A stretch of DNA of 37,465 nt from Alphaproteobacteria bacterium HGW-Alphaproteobacteria-4 (GCA_002842855.1 PHEE01000026.1:1-37465), one strand, 5' to 3'. Counted from the stretch's first letter, positions 24,720-34,176 are shown. The notes: generated by a model from the sequence alone, not told the origin. A program made the numbers and translations.

Positions 24720-27326
24720 ATGGCCGTTGTCGTCGTTGAATCTCCCGCCAAGGCCAAGACCATCAACAAATATCTGGGCTCCGACTATACCGTCCTCGCC
24801 TCGTATGGCCATGTCCGCGATCTGCCCGCCAAGGATGGTTCGGTCGATACCGAAGCGGATTTCGCGATGCAATGGGAGGTGGCGCCCGAAAGCCGCAAGC
24901 ACATCCGCGCCATCACCGAGGCCTTGAAAACCGATGACGCGCTGATTCTGGCCACCGACCCCGACCGCGAGGGCGAGGCGATTTCGTGGCATTTGCAGGA
25001 GGTGCTGGCCAGCGCCTTGAAAAAAGGCAAGACCGTCAGCCGTGTCACCTTCAACGCGATCACCAAGGCGGCGGTGACCGAGGCAATGGCGCACCCGCGG
25101 CAGGTCGATACCGCGCTGGTCGAAGCCTACCTTGCGCGCCGCGCGCTCGATTACCTCGTGGGCTTCAACCTCAGCCCGGTTCTGTGGCGCAAGCTGCCGG
25201 GCGCGAAATCGGCGGGGCGGGTGCAATCGGTCTGCCTGCGGCTGATCGTCGAGCGCGAGATGGAAATCGAGGCGTTCCGGGCCCGCGAATACTGGAGCGT
25301 GGGGGCGGTGCTTGCCACCCCCGACGGGCACGAATACGGCGCCCGGCTAAGCGTGCTTGGCGGGCGCAAGCTCGACAAGTTCGACATTGCCAGCGCCGCC
25401 GAGGCTGAGCTGGCGGTGCAGGCTGTCACGTCGCGCACATTCGCGGTGAAATCGGTCGAGGCCAAGCCCGCCGCGCGCAACCCCTGGGCGCCGTTCATGA
25501 CCTCGACCTTGCAGCAGGAAGCTAGCCGCAAGATGGGCATGGGTGCCAAGGCCTGCATGAGTGCCGCGCAGAGGCTTTATGAGGCCGGGCATATCACCTA
25601 CATGCGCACCGACGGCATTGACATGGCGCCCGAGGCGGTGATGGCCGCGCGCGACGAGATCAAGCGCCGCTTTGGCGAGGCCTATGTGCCCGCCAGCCCG
25701 CGAATGTACAAGAACAAGGCCAAGAACGCGCAGGAAGCGCATGAATGCATCCGCCCCACCGACATGGCCGCCTCGCCCGAAAAGCTGCATCTGGAGGCCG
25801 ACCAGCGCAAACTTTATGACCTGATCTGGAAGCGCACCATTGCCAGCCAGATGGCGGCCGCGCGGCTGGAGCGCACCACGGTCGATGTTGCCAGCCCCGA
25901 CGGCGAGGTTGAACTGCGCGCCACCGGCCAGGTGCTGTTGTTCGACGGCTTTCTGAAGGTTTACGATCAGGGCCGCGACGATGATGAGGGCGAGGATGGC
26001 GCCCGCCTGCCGGCGATCGGGGCGGGCGAGAAGGCCGACAAACGCTCGGTGACACCCGAACAGCATTTCACCCAGGCGCCGCCGCGCTACACCGAGGCGA
26101 CCTTGGTCAAGCGGATGGAAGAGCTGGGCATCGGCCGCCCCTCGACCTACGCCAGCATCGTTACCACGATTCAGGACCGCGGCTATGTGACCAAGGACAA
26201 GAACCGCCTTGTCGCCGCCGACACAGGGCGGCTGGTGACGGCATTTCTGACCAACTATTTCGGCAAATACGTCGAATACGATTTCACCGCCGACCTTGAA
26301 GACCAGCTTGACGACATCTCGGCAGGCTCGCGCGATTACAAAGAGGTGCTGGCGCGCTTCTGGCGCGATTTTTCGGCAGCGCTGGCCGGCACCGCCGAGC
26401 TGCGCATGAGCGAGGTGCTGGAAAAGATCGACGAGGTGCTCAGCCCGCACCTCTACCCGATGCGCGAAGATGGCGGCGACCCGCGGCTTTGCCCCTCGTG
26501 CAACAAGGGGCGGCTGTCATTGCGCACGGCACGGTCCGGCGGCGCGTTTATCGGCTGCTCCTCCTACCCCGAATGCCGCTATACGCGCCCGCTTTCAGCG
26601 CCGAATGGCGAGGTGGCAGCGATTGATGGCAAGGTGCTGGGTGAGGATGCGGGCGAGCCGATTACCCTGCGCGCCGGGCGCTTTGGCCCCTATGTGCAGC
26701 GCGGCGAGGCCACCGAAGAGGTGCCCAAACCGCCGCGCGCCAGCCTGCCCAAAGGCTGGGCGCCCGAAGCCATCGATCTGGAGCGGGCACTGGCGCTCTT
26801 GAACCTGCCGCGCCCCGTTGGCAACCACCCCGAGGATGGTCTGCTGATCGAGGCGGCAATCGGGCGCTATGGCCCATACATCAAGCACGGCAGCACCTAT
26901 GCCAACCTCAAGGACGCCGACGAGGTGTTCACCATCGGCATGAACCGCGCAATCGAGGTGCTGGCGCAAAAGGCGGCGCGCGGGCCGGGGCGCGGGGCCA
27001 CCACGGCGGCGCTGGCAGAGCTTGGCGAGCACCCCGAGGGCGGCGCGGTGGTGGTGATGCCGGGGCGCTACGGACCCTATGTGAAATGGGGCAAGATCAA
27101 CGCCACCGTGCCCAAGGATATGGTGCCCGAAGCCCTGACCCTGTCCGAGGCTTTGCCGCTGTTGGCCGAGCGCGCGGCCAAGGGCGGCAAGGGCAAGAGC
27201 GCCAAGCCCAAGGCGACTGCCAAGCCCAAAGCAGCGGCCAAGCCCAAGGCGGCAGCCAAGCCCAAGGCGGCAGCCAAGCCGAAATCTGCGGCCAAACCGA
27301 AGGTGGTCAAGGCCACCAAGACCTGA
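24720..27326 (+). CDS. topA: DNA topoisomerase I (type IA)
   Basis: An 868-residue type IA topoisomerase that relaxes negatively supercoiled DNA. The TOPRIM domain opens VVVVESPAKAKTINKYLG, and the metal-binding DPDREGEAISWH is at about residues 80-91. The catalytic tyrosine is Tyr294 in HITYMRTDGID. One four-Cys zinc ribbon follows (CPSCNKGRL...CSSYPECRY, about residues 592-621), then several short C-terminal repeats of the GRFGPYVQRGE and GRYGPYVKWGK type. The last 40 residues are a lysine-rich tail of repeated AKPKA units, likely for DNA binding. AGAGG precedes the ATG. All core motifs are intact. Confidence 0.98.
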   Translation: MAVVVVESPAKAKTINKYLGSDYTVLASYGHVRDLPAKDGSVDTEADFAMQWEVAPESRKHIRAITEALKTDDALILATDPDREGEAISWHLQEVLASALKKGKTVSRVTFNAITKAAVTEAMAHPRQVDTALVEAYLARRALDYLVGFNLSPVLWRKLPGAKSAGRVQSVCLRLIVEREMEIEAFRAREYWSVGAVLATPDGHEYGARLSVLGGRKLDKFDIASAAEAELAVQAVTSRTFAVKSVEAKPAARNPWAPFMTSTLQQEASRKMGMGAKACMSAAQRLYEAGHITYMRTDGIDMAPEAVMAARDEIKRRFGEAYVPASPRMYKNKAKNAQEAHECIRPTDMAASPEKLHLEADQRKLYDLIWKRTIASQMAAARLERTTVDVASPDGEVELRATGQVLLFDGFLKVYDQGRDDDEGEDGARLPAIGAGEKADKRSVTPEQHFTQAPPRYTEATLVKRMEELGIGRPSTYASIVTTIQDRGYVTKDKNRLVAADTGRLVTAFLTNYFGKYVEYDFTADLEDQLDDISAGSRDYKEVLARFWRDFSAALAGTAELRMSEVLEKIDEVLSPHLYPMREDGGDPRLCPSCNKGRLSLRTARSGGAFIGCSSYPECRYTRPLSAPNGEVAAIDGKVLGEDAGEPITLRAGRFGPYVQRGEATEEVPKPPRASLPKGWAPEAIDLERALALLNLPRPVGNHPEDGLLIEAAIGRYGPYIKHGSTYANLKDADEVFTIGMNRAIEVLAQKAARGPGRGATTAALAELGEHPEGGAVVVMPGRYGPYVKWGKINATVPKDMVPEALTLSEALPLLAERAAKGGKGKSAKPKATAKPKAAAKPKAAAKPKAAAKPKSAAKPKVVKATKT
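27203..27315 (+). repeat. 15-bp tandem repeats coding the TopA AKPKA tail
   Basis: About six imperfect copies of a 15-base unit (GCCAAGCCCAAGGCG and variants) encode the Lys/Pro/Ala-rich C-terminus of TopA. Copies 3 to 5 are nearly identical, so the copy number probably varies among strains by slippage. Confidence 0.8.
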
Positions 27327-27330
27327 GCAT

Positions 27331-27361
27331 CCCGCCAGTATTCCGGCAGGGTTGCCTTTTT
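27331..27361 (+). terminator. Probable terminator of topA
   Basis: Immediately after the topA stop, CCCGCC (27331-27336) can pair with GGCAGGG (27345-27351) with one bulge; a TTTTT run lies at 27357-27361. The stem is short, so termination is plausible but not certain. Confidence 0.45.
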
Positions 27362-27376
27362 CAGATAATACGTTTA

Positions 27377-27497
27377 CGACATCCGTTGTCGGAATTGGAC
27401 GTCCGCAAAGGGCGTCCGGACGCTTGCCGCTATCGCGCTTGCGCCATCTTCACCCGACATTTGCCCTGACGCCCCGATGGTGGGCAATGGTCGGGGC
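27377..27497. promoter_or_regulatory. Cluster of palindromes upstream of the betaine-type ABC operon
   Basis: The 251-base gap between topA and the ABC operon holds four symmetric elements: CGACA-N5-TGTCG (27377-27391), the palindrome GGACGTCC (27397-27404), the 12-base perfect palindrome GCGTCCGGACGC (27412-27423), and GCCCCGA-N13-TCGGGGC (27471-27497). They could be operators for an osmotic or substrate-responsive regulator; no regulator is encoded nearby. No riboswitch consensus is recognised. Confidence 0.4.
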
Positions 27498-27577
27498 ACA
27501 AGCAGCAATCAGGTCTCGGGTGAATGCGGTGCACCTGTGACCATAAATTACTCCACCGCAAACCAAGGAGACAGCAC

Positions 27578-28579
27578 ATGGGGAAGCATAGCGCTTCAAC
27601 CTGGCTTGCCGCCATTCTTTGCACCGTTGCCGCTCCGGCGCTGGCGCAGGAAGAATGCGGGCGGGTTTCGATTTCGGAAATGAACTGGGCCTCGGCGGGC
27701 GTTGCGGCGCAGGTCGACAAGATCATTCTCGAAGCGGGCTACGGCTGCGATGTCGAGCTTGTGACCGGCGATACCATGCCCACCTTCACCTCGATGAACG
27801 AAAAGGGCGAACCCGACATGGCGCCCGAGCTTTGGGTCAACGCGGTGCGGATCGCGCTTGATGCCGCCGTTGCCGAAGGGCGCATGGTGATCGCAGCACC
27901 GATGCTGCAAGATGGCGGCGTCGAAGGTTGGTGGGTGCCCAAATACATCGTTGACGAACACCCCGAAATCACCACGGTTGCGGCCGCACTGGAACGCCCC
28001 GACCTCTTTCCCGCCCCCGAAGATGCAAGCCGCGGCGCCGTGCACAACTGCCCCTCGGGCTGGAACTGCCAGATCACCACGGAAAACCTTTACCGTGCGC
28101 TGAAAGCCGACGAAAAGGGCTTCGATCTGGTCGATACCGGCTCGGCCGCCGGGCTCGATGGCTCGATCGCGGGTGCGTATGAACGCAAGCAGGGCTGGCT
28201 CGGCTATTACTGGGCGCCAACCGCGATTTTGGGTAAATACGAAATGGTGCGGCTCGATTTCGGCGTGCCGCTCGACAAGGCGGAATTCGACCGCTGCACC
28301 TCGCAGCCCGATTGCCCGGATCCCAAGATCAACACCTACCCGGTGTCAGAAGTCTATACGGTCGTGACCGACAGCTTCGCCAAAAAGGCCGGTGTGGCAA
28401 TGGACTACGTTCAGACCCGCAAATGGGACAACCAGACCGTTGGTCAAGTCCTTGCCTGGATGGACGAAAATCAGGGAACCAATGAAGACGCCGCGCGTTA
28501 CTTCCTCGAGAACTATGACGCGATGTGGCACACATGGCTGCCCGCCGACGTGGTCACCAAGGTCGAAGCCGCACTCTGA
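27578..28579 (+). CDS. ABC transporter substrate-binding protein, glycine betaine/proline type
   Basis: A 333-residue periplasmic binding protein of the OpuAC/ProX family. Residues 1-24 are a signal peptide (ending APALAQ). The mature start VSISEMNWASAGVAAQVDKIILEAGYGCDVELV is typical for betaine/proline-betaine receptors. Aromatic residues such as WVNAV, GWWVPKY and YYWAPT could form the quaternary-amine box. Three close cysteine pairs (for example NCPSGWNC and RCTSQPDC) suggest disulfides. AAGGAG lies 7 bases before the ATG. First gene of a three-gene importer. Betaine, proline-betaine or a related osmolyte is likely; the exact ligand is not assignable. Confidence 0.94.
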   Translation: MGKHSASTWLAAILCTVAAPALAQEECGRVSISEMNWASAGVAAQVDKIILEAGYGCDVELVTGDTMPTFTSMNEKGEPDMAPELWVNAVRIALDAAVAEGRMVIAAPMLQDGGVEGWWVPKYIVDEHPEITTVAAALERPDLFPAPEDASRGAVHNCPSGWNCQITTENLYRALKADEKGFDLVDTGSAAGLDGSIAGAYERKQGWLGYYWAPTAILGKYEMVRLDFGVPLDKAEFDRCTSQPDCPDPKINTYPVSEVYTVVTDSFAKKAGVAMDYVQTRKWDNQTVGQVLAWMDENQGTNEDAARYFLENYDAMWHTWLPADVVTKVEAAL

Positions 28580-28597
28580 GGCTTGAACACGATCTGA

Positions 28598-28621
28598 GGG
28601 CGGGGAGTTCGCTTCCCGCCC
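28598..28621 (+). other. UUCG-tetraloop hairpin between binding-protein and permease genes
   Basis: A 10-base-pair stem, GGGCGGGGAG (28598-28607) and CTTCCCGCCC (28612-28621), closes on a TTCG loop. It lies 19 bases after the binding-protein stop. Such very stable hairpins commonly protect the upstream mRNA from 3' decay, so that binding protein is made in excess over permease. The T run is missing, so it is not a classic full terminator. Confidence 0.7.
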
Positions 28622-28679
28622 TTGGCGAATGCGCCCCGAACGCCGGGCGCGCCCTGAACGGCCCGAAAAGGAACCCCTG

Positions 28680-29591
28680 ATGGCAACCACATGCTGGGGA
28701 CTGCCCGAGGTGATTTGCACCTTTCCCGCGATTGACACCACAACCATGCGCGAGACGCGCCGCGCCATCGACACCGGCTTTCGCGGTCTTGTGCGCGAGT
28801 GGTCCGACGTGATCGACGCCACCACGGCGCCGCTTCAGACCTTTCTCAACGTACTCGAGCGCAGTTTTGTGGGTGCGCCGTGGGTGGTCGTGCTGGCAGT
28901 GCTGTTGCTGGTGGTCTGGGCCGCCAGCCGCAGCTGGAAAACCGTGCTTGGGGCGGCGCTGGCGATGATCGGCATCGGCTGGGTCGGGCTTTGGGCCGAC
29001 ACAATGGTGACGCTGGCGATGGTCACCGTGTGCACCGTATTTGCGGTGGCACTCGGGTTGCCGGTGGGCATTCTTACCGCGCGGTCGGACCGCGTGCAAA
29101 GCATCGTCAACCCGGTGCTCGACGTGATGCAGACACTGCCGAGCTTTGTCTACCTGATCCCGGTGGTGGTGATCTTTGGCATCGGCAAGGTGCCGGGGAT
29201 GATCGCGGTGGTGATCTACGCGGTGCCGCCAATGATCCGGCTGACCAACCTTGGCATTCGGCTGGTTGACCCCGAGGTGACCGAAGCTGCCGATGCCTTC
29301 GGCTCATCCGCCCGCCAGAAACTTTTGAACGTGCAACTGCCGCTGGCGCTGCCAACGATCATGACCGGGGTCAACCAGACCATCATGATGTCGCTGGCGA
29401 TGGTTGTAGTGGCCTCGATGGTGGGGGTTGGCGGGCTTGGCCGCAACGTGTTGCAGGCGATCAACAACCAGTTCTTCACGATCGGCTTTCTGAACGGTTT
29501 CGCGCTGGTCGCGATTGCCATCATCTTTGATCGCACCAGTCAGGCCTTTGGCAAACGTCTGCAAAAACACCGGGAGGCGGGTCATGGATGA
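28680..29591 (+). CDS. ABC transporter permease, ProW-like
   Basis: A 303-residue inner-membrane permease of the glycine betaine/proline importer class. The N-terminal 45 residues are soluble. About six to seven helices follow from residue 60 on. The permease signature for ATPase contact is in EVTEAADAFGSSARQKLLNVQLPLALPTIMTGVNQ, the EAA motif. The ATG at 28680 follows AAAAGGA. The stop overlaps the ATPase gene by 8 bases. The length is in line with ProW-type permeases. Confidence 0.95.
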   Translation: MATTCWGLPEVICTFPAIDTTTMRETRRAIDTGFRGLVREWSDVIDATTAPLQTFLNVLERSFVGAPWVVVLAVLLLVVWAASRSWKTVLGAALAMIGIGWVGLWADTMVTLAMVTVCTVFAVALGLPVGILTARSDRVQSIVNPVLDVMQTLPSFVYLIPVVVIFGIGKVPGMIAVVIYAVPPMIRLTNLGIRLVDPEVTEAADAFGSSARQKLLNVQLPLALPTIMTGVNQTIMMSLAMVVVASMVGVGGLGRNVLQAINNQFFTIGFLNGFALVAIAIIFDRTSQAFGKRLQKHREAGHG

Positions 29592-30693
29592 AATGACAAC
29601 CACGATGGAGCAAACGCTTGCAACTGCGGCCGATCCGGATGCCGAAACCGAGCGTGCGGGCATCGAGATCCGCGATCTTTACAAGATATTCGGCCCCGAT
29701 GCGAAGCACCACATCGCCGCCGTGAAGGCCGGGATGAGCAAGGATGAGCTGAACCGCAAGCACCGCCATGTGCTCGGCCTGCAAAATATCAACCTGACGA
29801 TGCCGGGCGGCAAGATCACGGTGATCATGGGCCTTTCGGGTTCGGGCAAATCAACGCTGATCCGCCACATCAACGGCTTGATCGAACCGACTGTCGGCGA
29901 GGTGCTTTATGGCGGCGATGATGTCTGCCGGATGTCACAAACCGAACTGCGCCGCTTTCGGCGGCTGAAAACCGCGATGGTGTTTCAGCGCTTCGCACTG
30001 CTGCCGCACCGCACGGTGCTGGAAAACACCCGCTACGGGCTTGATATTCAGGGCATTCCGCACTCAAAAAGCGAGCCGACGGCAAAGCACTGGATCGAGC
30101 GTGTCGGGCTGAAAGGCTATGCGCGCCACTACCCGGCGCAGCTTTCGGGCGGCATGCAGCAGCGTGTGGGTCTGGCGCGGGCTTTGGCCAACGATGCCGA
30201 CATCCTGCTGATGGACGAGGCGTTTTCGGCGCTCGATCCGCTGATCCGCATGGATATGCAGGCGATCTTGCTGGAATTGCAGGAAGAGCTGCACAAGACC
30301 ATCGTGTTCATCACCCATGACCTCGACGAGGCGCTGCGCTTGGGCGACAAGATCGCCATTTTGCGCGATGGCGCGCTGGAACAGGTCGGCACCGGGCAGG
30401 ATATCGTGCTTGGCCCCGCCAATGAATATGTCGCCTCGTTCGTGCGCGACGTGAACCGGGGCCGGGTCATCCGCGCCGCCACCATAGCGCGGGCGCGCAA
30501 GCCGGGCGAGGCCCTGCCCGAAATGACGGTGCAAGGCTATCTGGTGCTGGAAAAGGTCGCGCGCAGAATGACCAACGCCAGTGCCACCTCGGCGCATGTC
30601 GTTGGGCGCAATGGCAAATCGCTCGGGGTTATTGATCTGCCAACATTGCTTGGTGCCATCGTCACCCCGGTGACCGCCGACACCGACAGCTGA
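29584..30693 (+). CDS. ABC transporter ATP-binding protein, ProV-like
   Basis: A 369-residue ATPase of the glycine betaine/proline class. Walker A is GLSGSGKST, the ABC signature LSGGMQQRV, and Walker B ILLMDEAFSALD, followed by the switch histidine in FITHDLDEA. The segment between the first strand and Walker A (KAGMSKDELNRKHRHVLGL) is a ProV-type insertion. The C-terminal 100 residues form a short CBS-like or regulatory tail ending GVIDLPTLLGAIV, which may sense ionic strength as in OpuA. It overlaps the permease gene by 8 bases. Confidence 0.96.
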   Translation: MDEMTTTMEQTLATAADPDAETERAGIEIRDLYKIFGPDAKHHIAAVKAGMSKDELNRKHRHVLGLQNINLTMPGGKITVIMGLSGSGKSTLIRHINGLIEPTVGEVLYGGDDVCRMSQTELRRFRRLKTAMVFQRFALLPHRTVLENTRYGLDIQGIPHSKSEPTAKHWIERVGLKGYARHYPAQLSGGMQQRVGLARALANDADILLMDEAFSALDPLIRMDMQAILLELQEELHKTIVFITHDLDEALRLGDKIAILRDGALEQVGTGQDIVLGPANEYVASFVRDVNRGRVIRAATIARARKPGEALPEMTVQGYLVLEKVARRMTNASATSAHVVGRNGKSLGVIDLPTLLGAIVTPVTADTDS

Positions 30694-30710
30694 CCGAAAC
30701 GGCGCGGGCG

Positions 30711-32558
30711 CTAAAAGATCCGCCGCACACCGGGAATCTGCATCAACGCGCGCAACACCAGCGGCACCTTGACCGCAGTTCCCTGCGGCACCCCGCGCGC
30801 GGCATATGCGGCAACGACCCGCTCCAGCCGCGCCACTAGCACGGGATCAAGTATCAGCACGCCGTCCTCGATGTCATGCAAAAAGCTGCGTTGATTGACG
30901 TTGGTCGAGGTTACCACCGCCAGTTGCCGGTCAAACACATATATCTTGGTGTGCAACGTTCGCTGTGGCGGATCAAAGCCTATGACATTGTAAAGGTCGG
31001 CGTATTCCTCGAAGAACAGCTTGTTGAGCGAGGCGGAAAATGCGCCTGCCGGTTCGTCAATATCCATGCGCGCGATAATCCGCACTTCGACGCCGCGCGC
31101 CCGCGCCCGCTGGAACGCGGCATCAAGCGCGGCCGGCAGATTGAGGAAGGGCGCTGTGAAAACGATGCTTTCGCGCGCCGCGTCGATCAGTTCGACAAAC
31201 AGATCTTGCTGCGCATAGCCATCGGCATAGGGCACCGAAATGAAATGCCGCATGCCGCCCTGCGCCACCCCGCCGGGCGCATTCTTGCTAAAGGTTCTCG
31301 GCAGTTGGCTGTCGTGGTCACGGTGCCAGAAGCTTGCCATATGCGCAGCAATGGTGCGCACCGTGGCATCACCCGAAAACTCGATCTCGAAATCCTCGTA
31401 GGCAAGAAAAAAGCTGAGCGTCAGTTGCTTTTTGACGTCGTAGTTTCGCAAGAACGGATAGGCCGACAGATCGCGCGGGGTATCGAACACGAACGGGTCG
31501 TGCAGGTTGCGCCCGCCCATCAGCAGTCGCGAGCGCGACGGGTCGCGCGCAAGGGTCGCGAAGACCTTGATGTGCTGGTCGCGGTGGATGCTGTGAAGCG
31601 GGTTCTCGAACCTTGGCGCGCGCTCCGATTCCCAACGGAACATCTGCAACTGCACGTTGGGGTAGCGCGCCGCGAGGTTTTCGAGAATCGCACGGTCGAG
31701 CGGCAGCATCAGCGCATCGGTCAGCACGATTCGCACCGTCGTGCCCCGCGCCGCGTGATATTCGAGCATGCGCGAAATCATGTAGCCCGAGTAATCGGCG
31801 CGCAAGTTGAGGTATGACAGCCAGATGTAGTCAAGCTTCGGCGCGCGCGAAAAATCTATCGGCGCCGTCGGATCGCCCGCATCAAGCGCCGCTTGCGAAA
31901 GCCGCGAACCGGTCAGCGCCTCGACCTTGGCATTGAAGGCTTCTAGCGCGTTGCCCAAAAGCCGCGGCGTGCCGGGCGCCATCTCGCAGCTCATCGACAA
32001 TCTTCGCGGCGCGTAAAAGACCCGCTCAAGCGGCGAAAGCCGCGCCGGGTCGGGCAAGCGGCAGGTATCGCGGCGCGCATCGAACAACGCCAGAGCCGGG
32101 TCTGCCAGCTCCTCACGCTCAAGCGTGATCGAATATGCTGCCGCCCGTTGCGGCTCGACCGACAAGGAACAGCGCCGCGTTACCGCTGCCGGTTCCAGCC
32201 AGATATCGCCGCGCGAGCGGTGGGTGAATGTGACCGCGAACCCCTCGCCCGCAGCCACGGCTTGCGGCGCAATTTCCGCATCCGTTTCGTGGCGCACCAG
32301 CACCGGGCCATCACAAACGCCCTCGATTGCCAGTTCGCCATTGGCAATCGAATAAAGCGCAATCGAGCGGCGGGCGGCGTCCAGCCCGGAAAACCGAAAC
32401 GCCGGAGCACCCGCGGCCGGTCCGGATGCGGAAAGGTAAAGCCGCGCATGGGCGTGCCGACCGGGCGCCCCGCCCTGTGCCGACATGTTCTGGAACCCGC
32501 GGTCGGACGTGCACCCCGCCAGAGCGGCCGCACACAACATTACCAACAGCACGCGCAC
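30711..32558 (-). CDS. Phospholipase D superfamily lipoprotein
   Basis: A 615-residue protein anchored by a lipoprotein signal (lipobox LAGC, Cys16). The GTG start at 32558 has AAAGGA upstream; a longer reading to 32600 would precede that site. Residues 35-170 are an unrecognised domain. Two PLD halves follow: [14 protein letters not shown]...[12 protein letters not shown], and C-terminal [24 protein letters not shown]. The second keeps the full H-x-K-x4-D motif; the first keeps H-x-K but lacks the Asp at its usual place. The layout is like cardiolipin-synthase-like PLDs. It may be a phosphatidyltransferase or a nuclease/phosphodiesterase in the envelope; which cannot be told. It ends 17 bases from the convergent ABC operon. 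Confidence 0.88.
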   Translation of the reverse strand: MRVLLVMLCAAALAGCTSDRGFQNMSAQGGAPGRHAHARLYLSASGPAAGAPAFRFSGLDAARRSIALYSIANGELAIEGVCDGPVLVRHETDAEIAPQAVAAGEGFAVTFTHRSRGDIWLEPAAVTRRCSLSVEPQRAAAYSITLEREELADPALALFDARRDTCRLPDPARLSPLERVFYAPRRLSMSCEMAPGTPRLLGNALEAFNAKVEALTGSRLSQAALDAGDPTAPIDFSRAPKLDYIWLSYLNLRADYSGYMISRMLEYHAARGTTVRIVLTDALMLPLDRAILENLAARYPNVQLQMFRWESERAPRFENPLHSIHRDQHIKVFATLARDPSRSRLLMGGRNLHDPFVFDTPRDLSAYPFLRNYDVKKQLTLSFFLAYEDFEIEFSGDATVRTIAAHMASFWHRDHDSQLPRTFSKNAPGGVAQGGMRHFISVPYADGYAQQDLFVELIDAARESIVFTAPFLNLPAALDAAFQRARARGVEVRIIARMDIDEPAGAFSASLNKLFFEEYADLYNVIGFDPPQRTLHTKIYVFDRQLAVVTSTNVNQRSFLHDIEDGVLILDPVLVARLERVVAAYAARGVPQGTAVKVPLVLRALMQIPGVRRIF

Positions 32559-32580
32559 CGGACCATCCTTTCTTCGGCCG

Positions 32581-32607
32581 CACTTTTGCGTGGCCGCCAC
32601 GCAAGTG
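32581..32607. promoter_or_regulatory. Palindrome in the PLD/scoA divergent region
   Basis: TTGCGTGG (32586-32593) and CCACGCAA (32597-32604) form an 8-base perfect inverted repeat around CCG, extendable to CACTT/AAGTG with a two-base bulge. It lies in the 167-base region between the divergent PLD lipoprotein and scoA genes and could be an operator for either. No regulator gene is adjacent. Confidence 0.4.
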
Positions 32608-32725
32608 CAAGCCCGCGCGCCGCCGTTCTGCGGCGTTTCCTGCCCTTCTTGCCGCGCTGCGGCAATTGACAGGGCGCTCGCCCCGCGTCACAACTTCGCG
32701 GACCGGGTCTTGGGGGGAGTGTTCA

Positions 32726-33421
32726 ATGAAAAAGGTCTATGCCAGCGCCGCCGCGGCGCTTGACGGGCTCTTGCATGACGGGATGTCGATTGCCGCCGGG
32801 GGCTTTGGCCTTTGTGGCATTCCCGAATTGCTGATTGCCGCAATCAAGGAAGCGGGCACCAAAGACATCACTATTGCCTCGAACAACTGCGGGGTCGATG
32901 ATTTCGGGCTGGGGGTGCTGCTTGCCACCCGGCAGATCAAGAAAATGCAATCGTCCTATGTCGGCGAAAACGCCGAGTTCATGCGCCAGTTCCTGTCGGG
33001 CGAGCTGGAGCTGGAGTTCAACCCGCAAGGCACGCTGGCCGAGCGGATGCGGGCGGGCGGCGCCGGCATTCCGGGCTTTTACACCAAGACCGGCGTCGGC
33101 ACGGTGATTGCCGAAGGCAAGGAGCATAAGGATTTTGGCGGCGAGACCTATATTCTCGAAACCGGCATTGTCACCGACCTCGCCATCGTCAAGGCCTGGA
33201 AGGCCGATACGTCGGGCAACCTGATCTTCCGCAAGACCGCGCGCAACTTCAACGTGCCCGCCGCCACTTGCGGCCGCGTCTGCGTGGCCGAAGTGGAAGA
33301 GATCGTGCCGATCGGCAGCTTTGACCCCGATTGCATCCACCTGCCCGGCATCTATGTGCACCGCATCATTCAGGGGCAGCACGAGAAACGCATCGAACAA
33401 CGCACAGTGAGGAGCGCCTGA
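32726..33421 (+). CDS. scoA: 3-oxoacid CoA-transferase subunit A
   Basis: A 231-residue alpha subunit of succinyl-CoA:3-ketoacid CoA-transferase. It transfers CoA from succinyl-CoA to acetoacetate, a step in ketone-body and polyhydroxybutyrate use. The family signature [20 protein letters not shown] is at about residues 21-40. [14 protein letters not shown] and [13 protein letters not shown] follow, as in SCOT. GGGGGGAG precedes the ATG at 32726. scoB starts 1 base after the stop, so both subunits should be made in equal amounts. Confidence 0.97.
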   Translation: MKKVYASAAAALDGLLHDGMSIAAGGFGLCGIPELLIAAIKEAGTKDITIASNNCGVDDFGLGVLLATRQIKKMQSSYVGENAEFMRQFLSGELELEFNPQGTLAERMRAGGAGIPGFYTKTGVGTVIAEGKEHKDFGGETYILETGIVTDLAIVKAWKADTSGNLIFRKTARNFNVPAATCGRVCVAEVEEIVPIGSFDPDCIHLPGIYVHRIIQGQHEKRIEQRTVRSA

Positions 33422-33422
33422 C

Positions 33423-34052
33423 ATGCCCTGGGATCGCAACCAACTGGCCGCGCGGGCGGCGAAAGAACTGCAAGACGGTATGTATGTGAACCTCGGCATC
33501 GGCATTCCGACGCTGGTGGCGAACTACATTCCCGCAGGCATGACGGTAACGCTGCAATCGGAAAACGGCATGCTGGGCATCGGCCCGTTTCCGTTGGCGG
33601 GCGAGGAAGACGCCGACCTTATCAACGCGGGCAAGCAGACCATCAGCGAACTGCCGCATTCGGCCTATTTCGATTCTGCCCAAAGCTTCGCGATGATCCG
33701 TGGCGGCAAGATCGCGATGGCGATTCTGGGCGCGATGGAGGTCAGCGAAAACGGTGATCTGGCGAACTGGATGATTCCCGGCAAGCTCGTGAAGGGCATG
33801 GGCGGTGCGATGGACCTCGTGGCAGGCGTCAAGCGCGTGGTGGTGGTGATGGACCACGCCAACAAGCACGGCGAATCGAAGGTGCTGCATGAATGCACGC
33901 TGCCCTTGACCGGCAAGGCCTGCGTGCATCGCATCATCACCAACCTCGGGGTGCTCGACGTGGTGCCGGGCGGGTTGAAGATTGTCGAACTGGCCGATGG
34001 CGTGACCGAAGCAGAATTGCGCGCCGCGACCGAGGCGACGCTGGTCAACTGA
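33423..34052 (+). CDS. scoB: 3-oxoacid CoA-transferase subunit B
   Basis: A 209-residue beta subunit of the same enzyme. The catalytic glutamate that forms the CoA thioester is Glu47 in [14 protein letters not shown]. Nearby [16 protein letters not shown] and the later [19 protein letters not shown] match SCOT proteins. The length is normal. It begins one base after scoA and is followed 18 bases later by a strong terminator, so scoAB forms a two-gene operon. Confidence 0.97.
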   Translation: MPWDRNQLAARAAKELQDGMYVNLGIGIPTLVANYIPAGMTVTLQSENGMLGIGPFPLAGEEDADLINAGKQTISELPHSAYFDSAQSFAMIRGGKIAMAILGAMEVSENGDLANWMIPGKLVKGMGGAMDLVAGVKRVVVVMDHANKHGESKVLHECTLPLTGKACVHRIITNLGVLDVVPGGLKIVELADGVTEAELRAATEATLVN

Positions 34053-34070
34053 TCGTGGGTAATGGCTTGG

Positions 34071-34097
34071 GGGCGGTCCGCTGGGGCCGCCCTTTTT
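34071..34097 (+). terminator. Rho-independent terminator of scoAB
   Basis: GGGCGGTCC (34071-34079) pairs with GGGGCCGCCC (34083-34092) over a three-base loop (with one G-T wobble or bulge), directly followed by TTTTT (34093-34097). This is a classic intrinsic terminator 18 bases after the scoB stop. Confidence 0.85.
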
Positions 34098-34176
34098 GTT
34101 GCACGGTCGATTTCACTGTTATCATTTCGGAAACAGCTTCATATTCTTGCCCCAATCTGTCGCTAATCGCGCGGTA

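Noticed and set aside
27203..27315. Short tandem units at the topA end as a CRISPR-like array
   Set aside because: The units are contiguous 15-base codon repeats with no spacers, and lie in frame within TopA.
27327..27577. Riboswitch upstream of the ABC operon
   Set aside because: No consensus of a known riboswitch class is recognised; the symmetry fits protein-binding sites as well or better.
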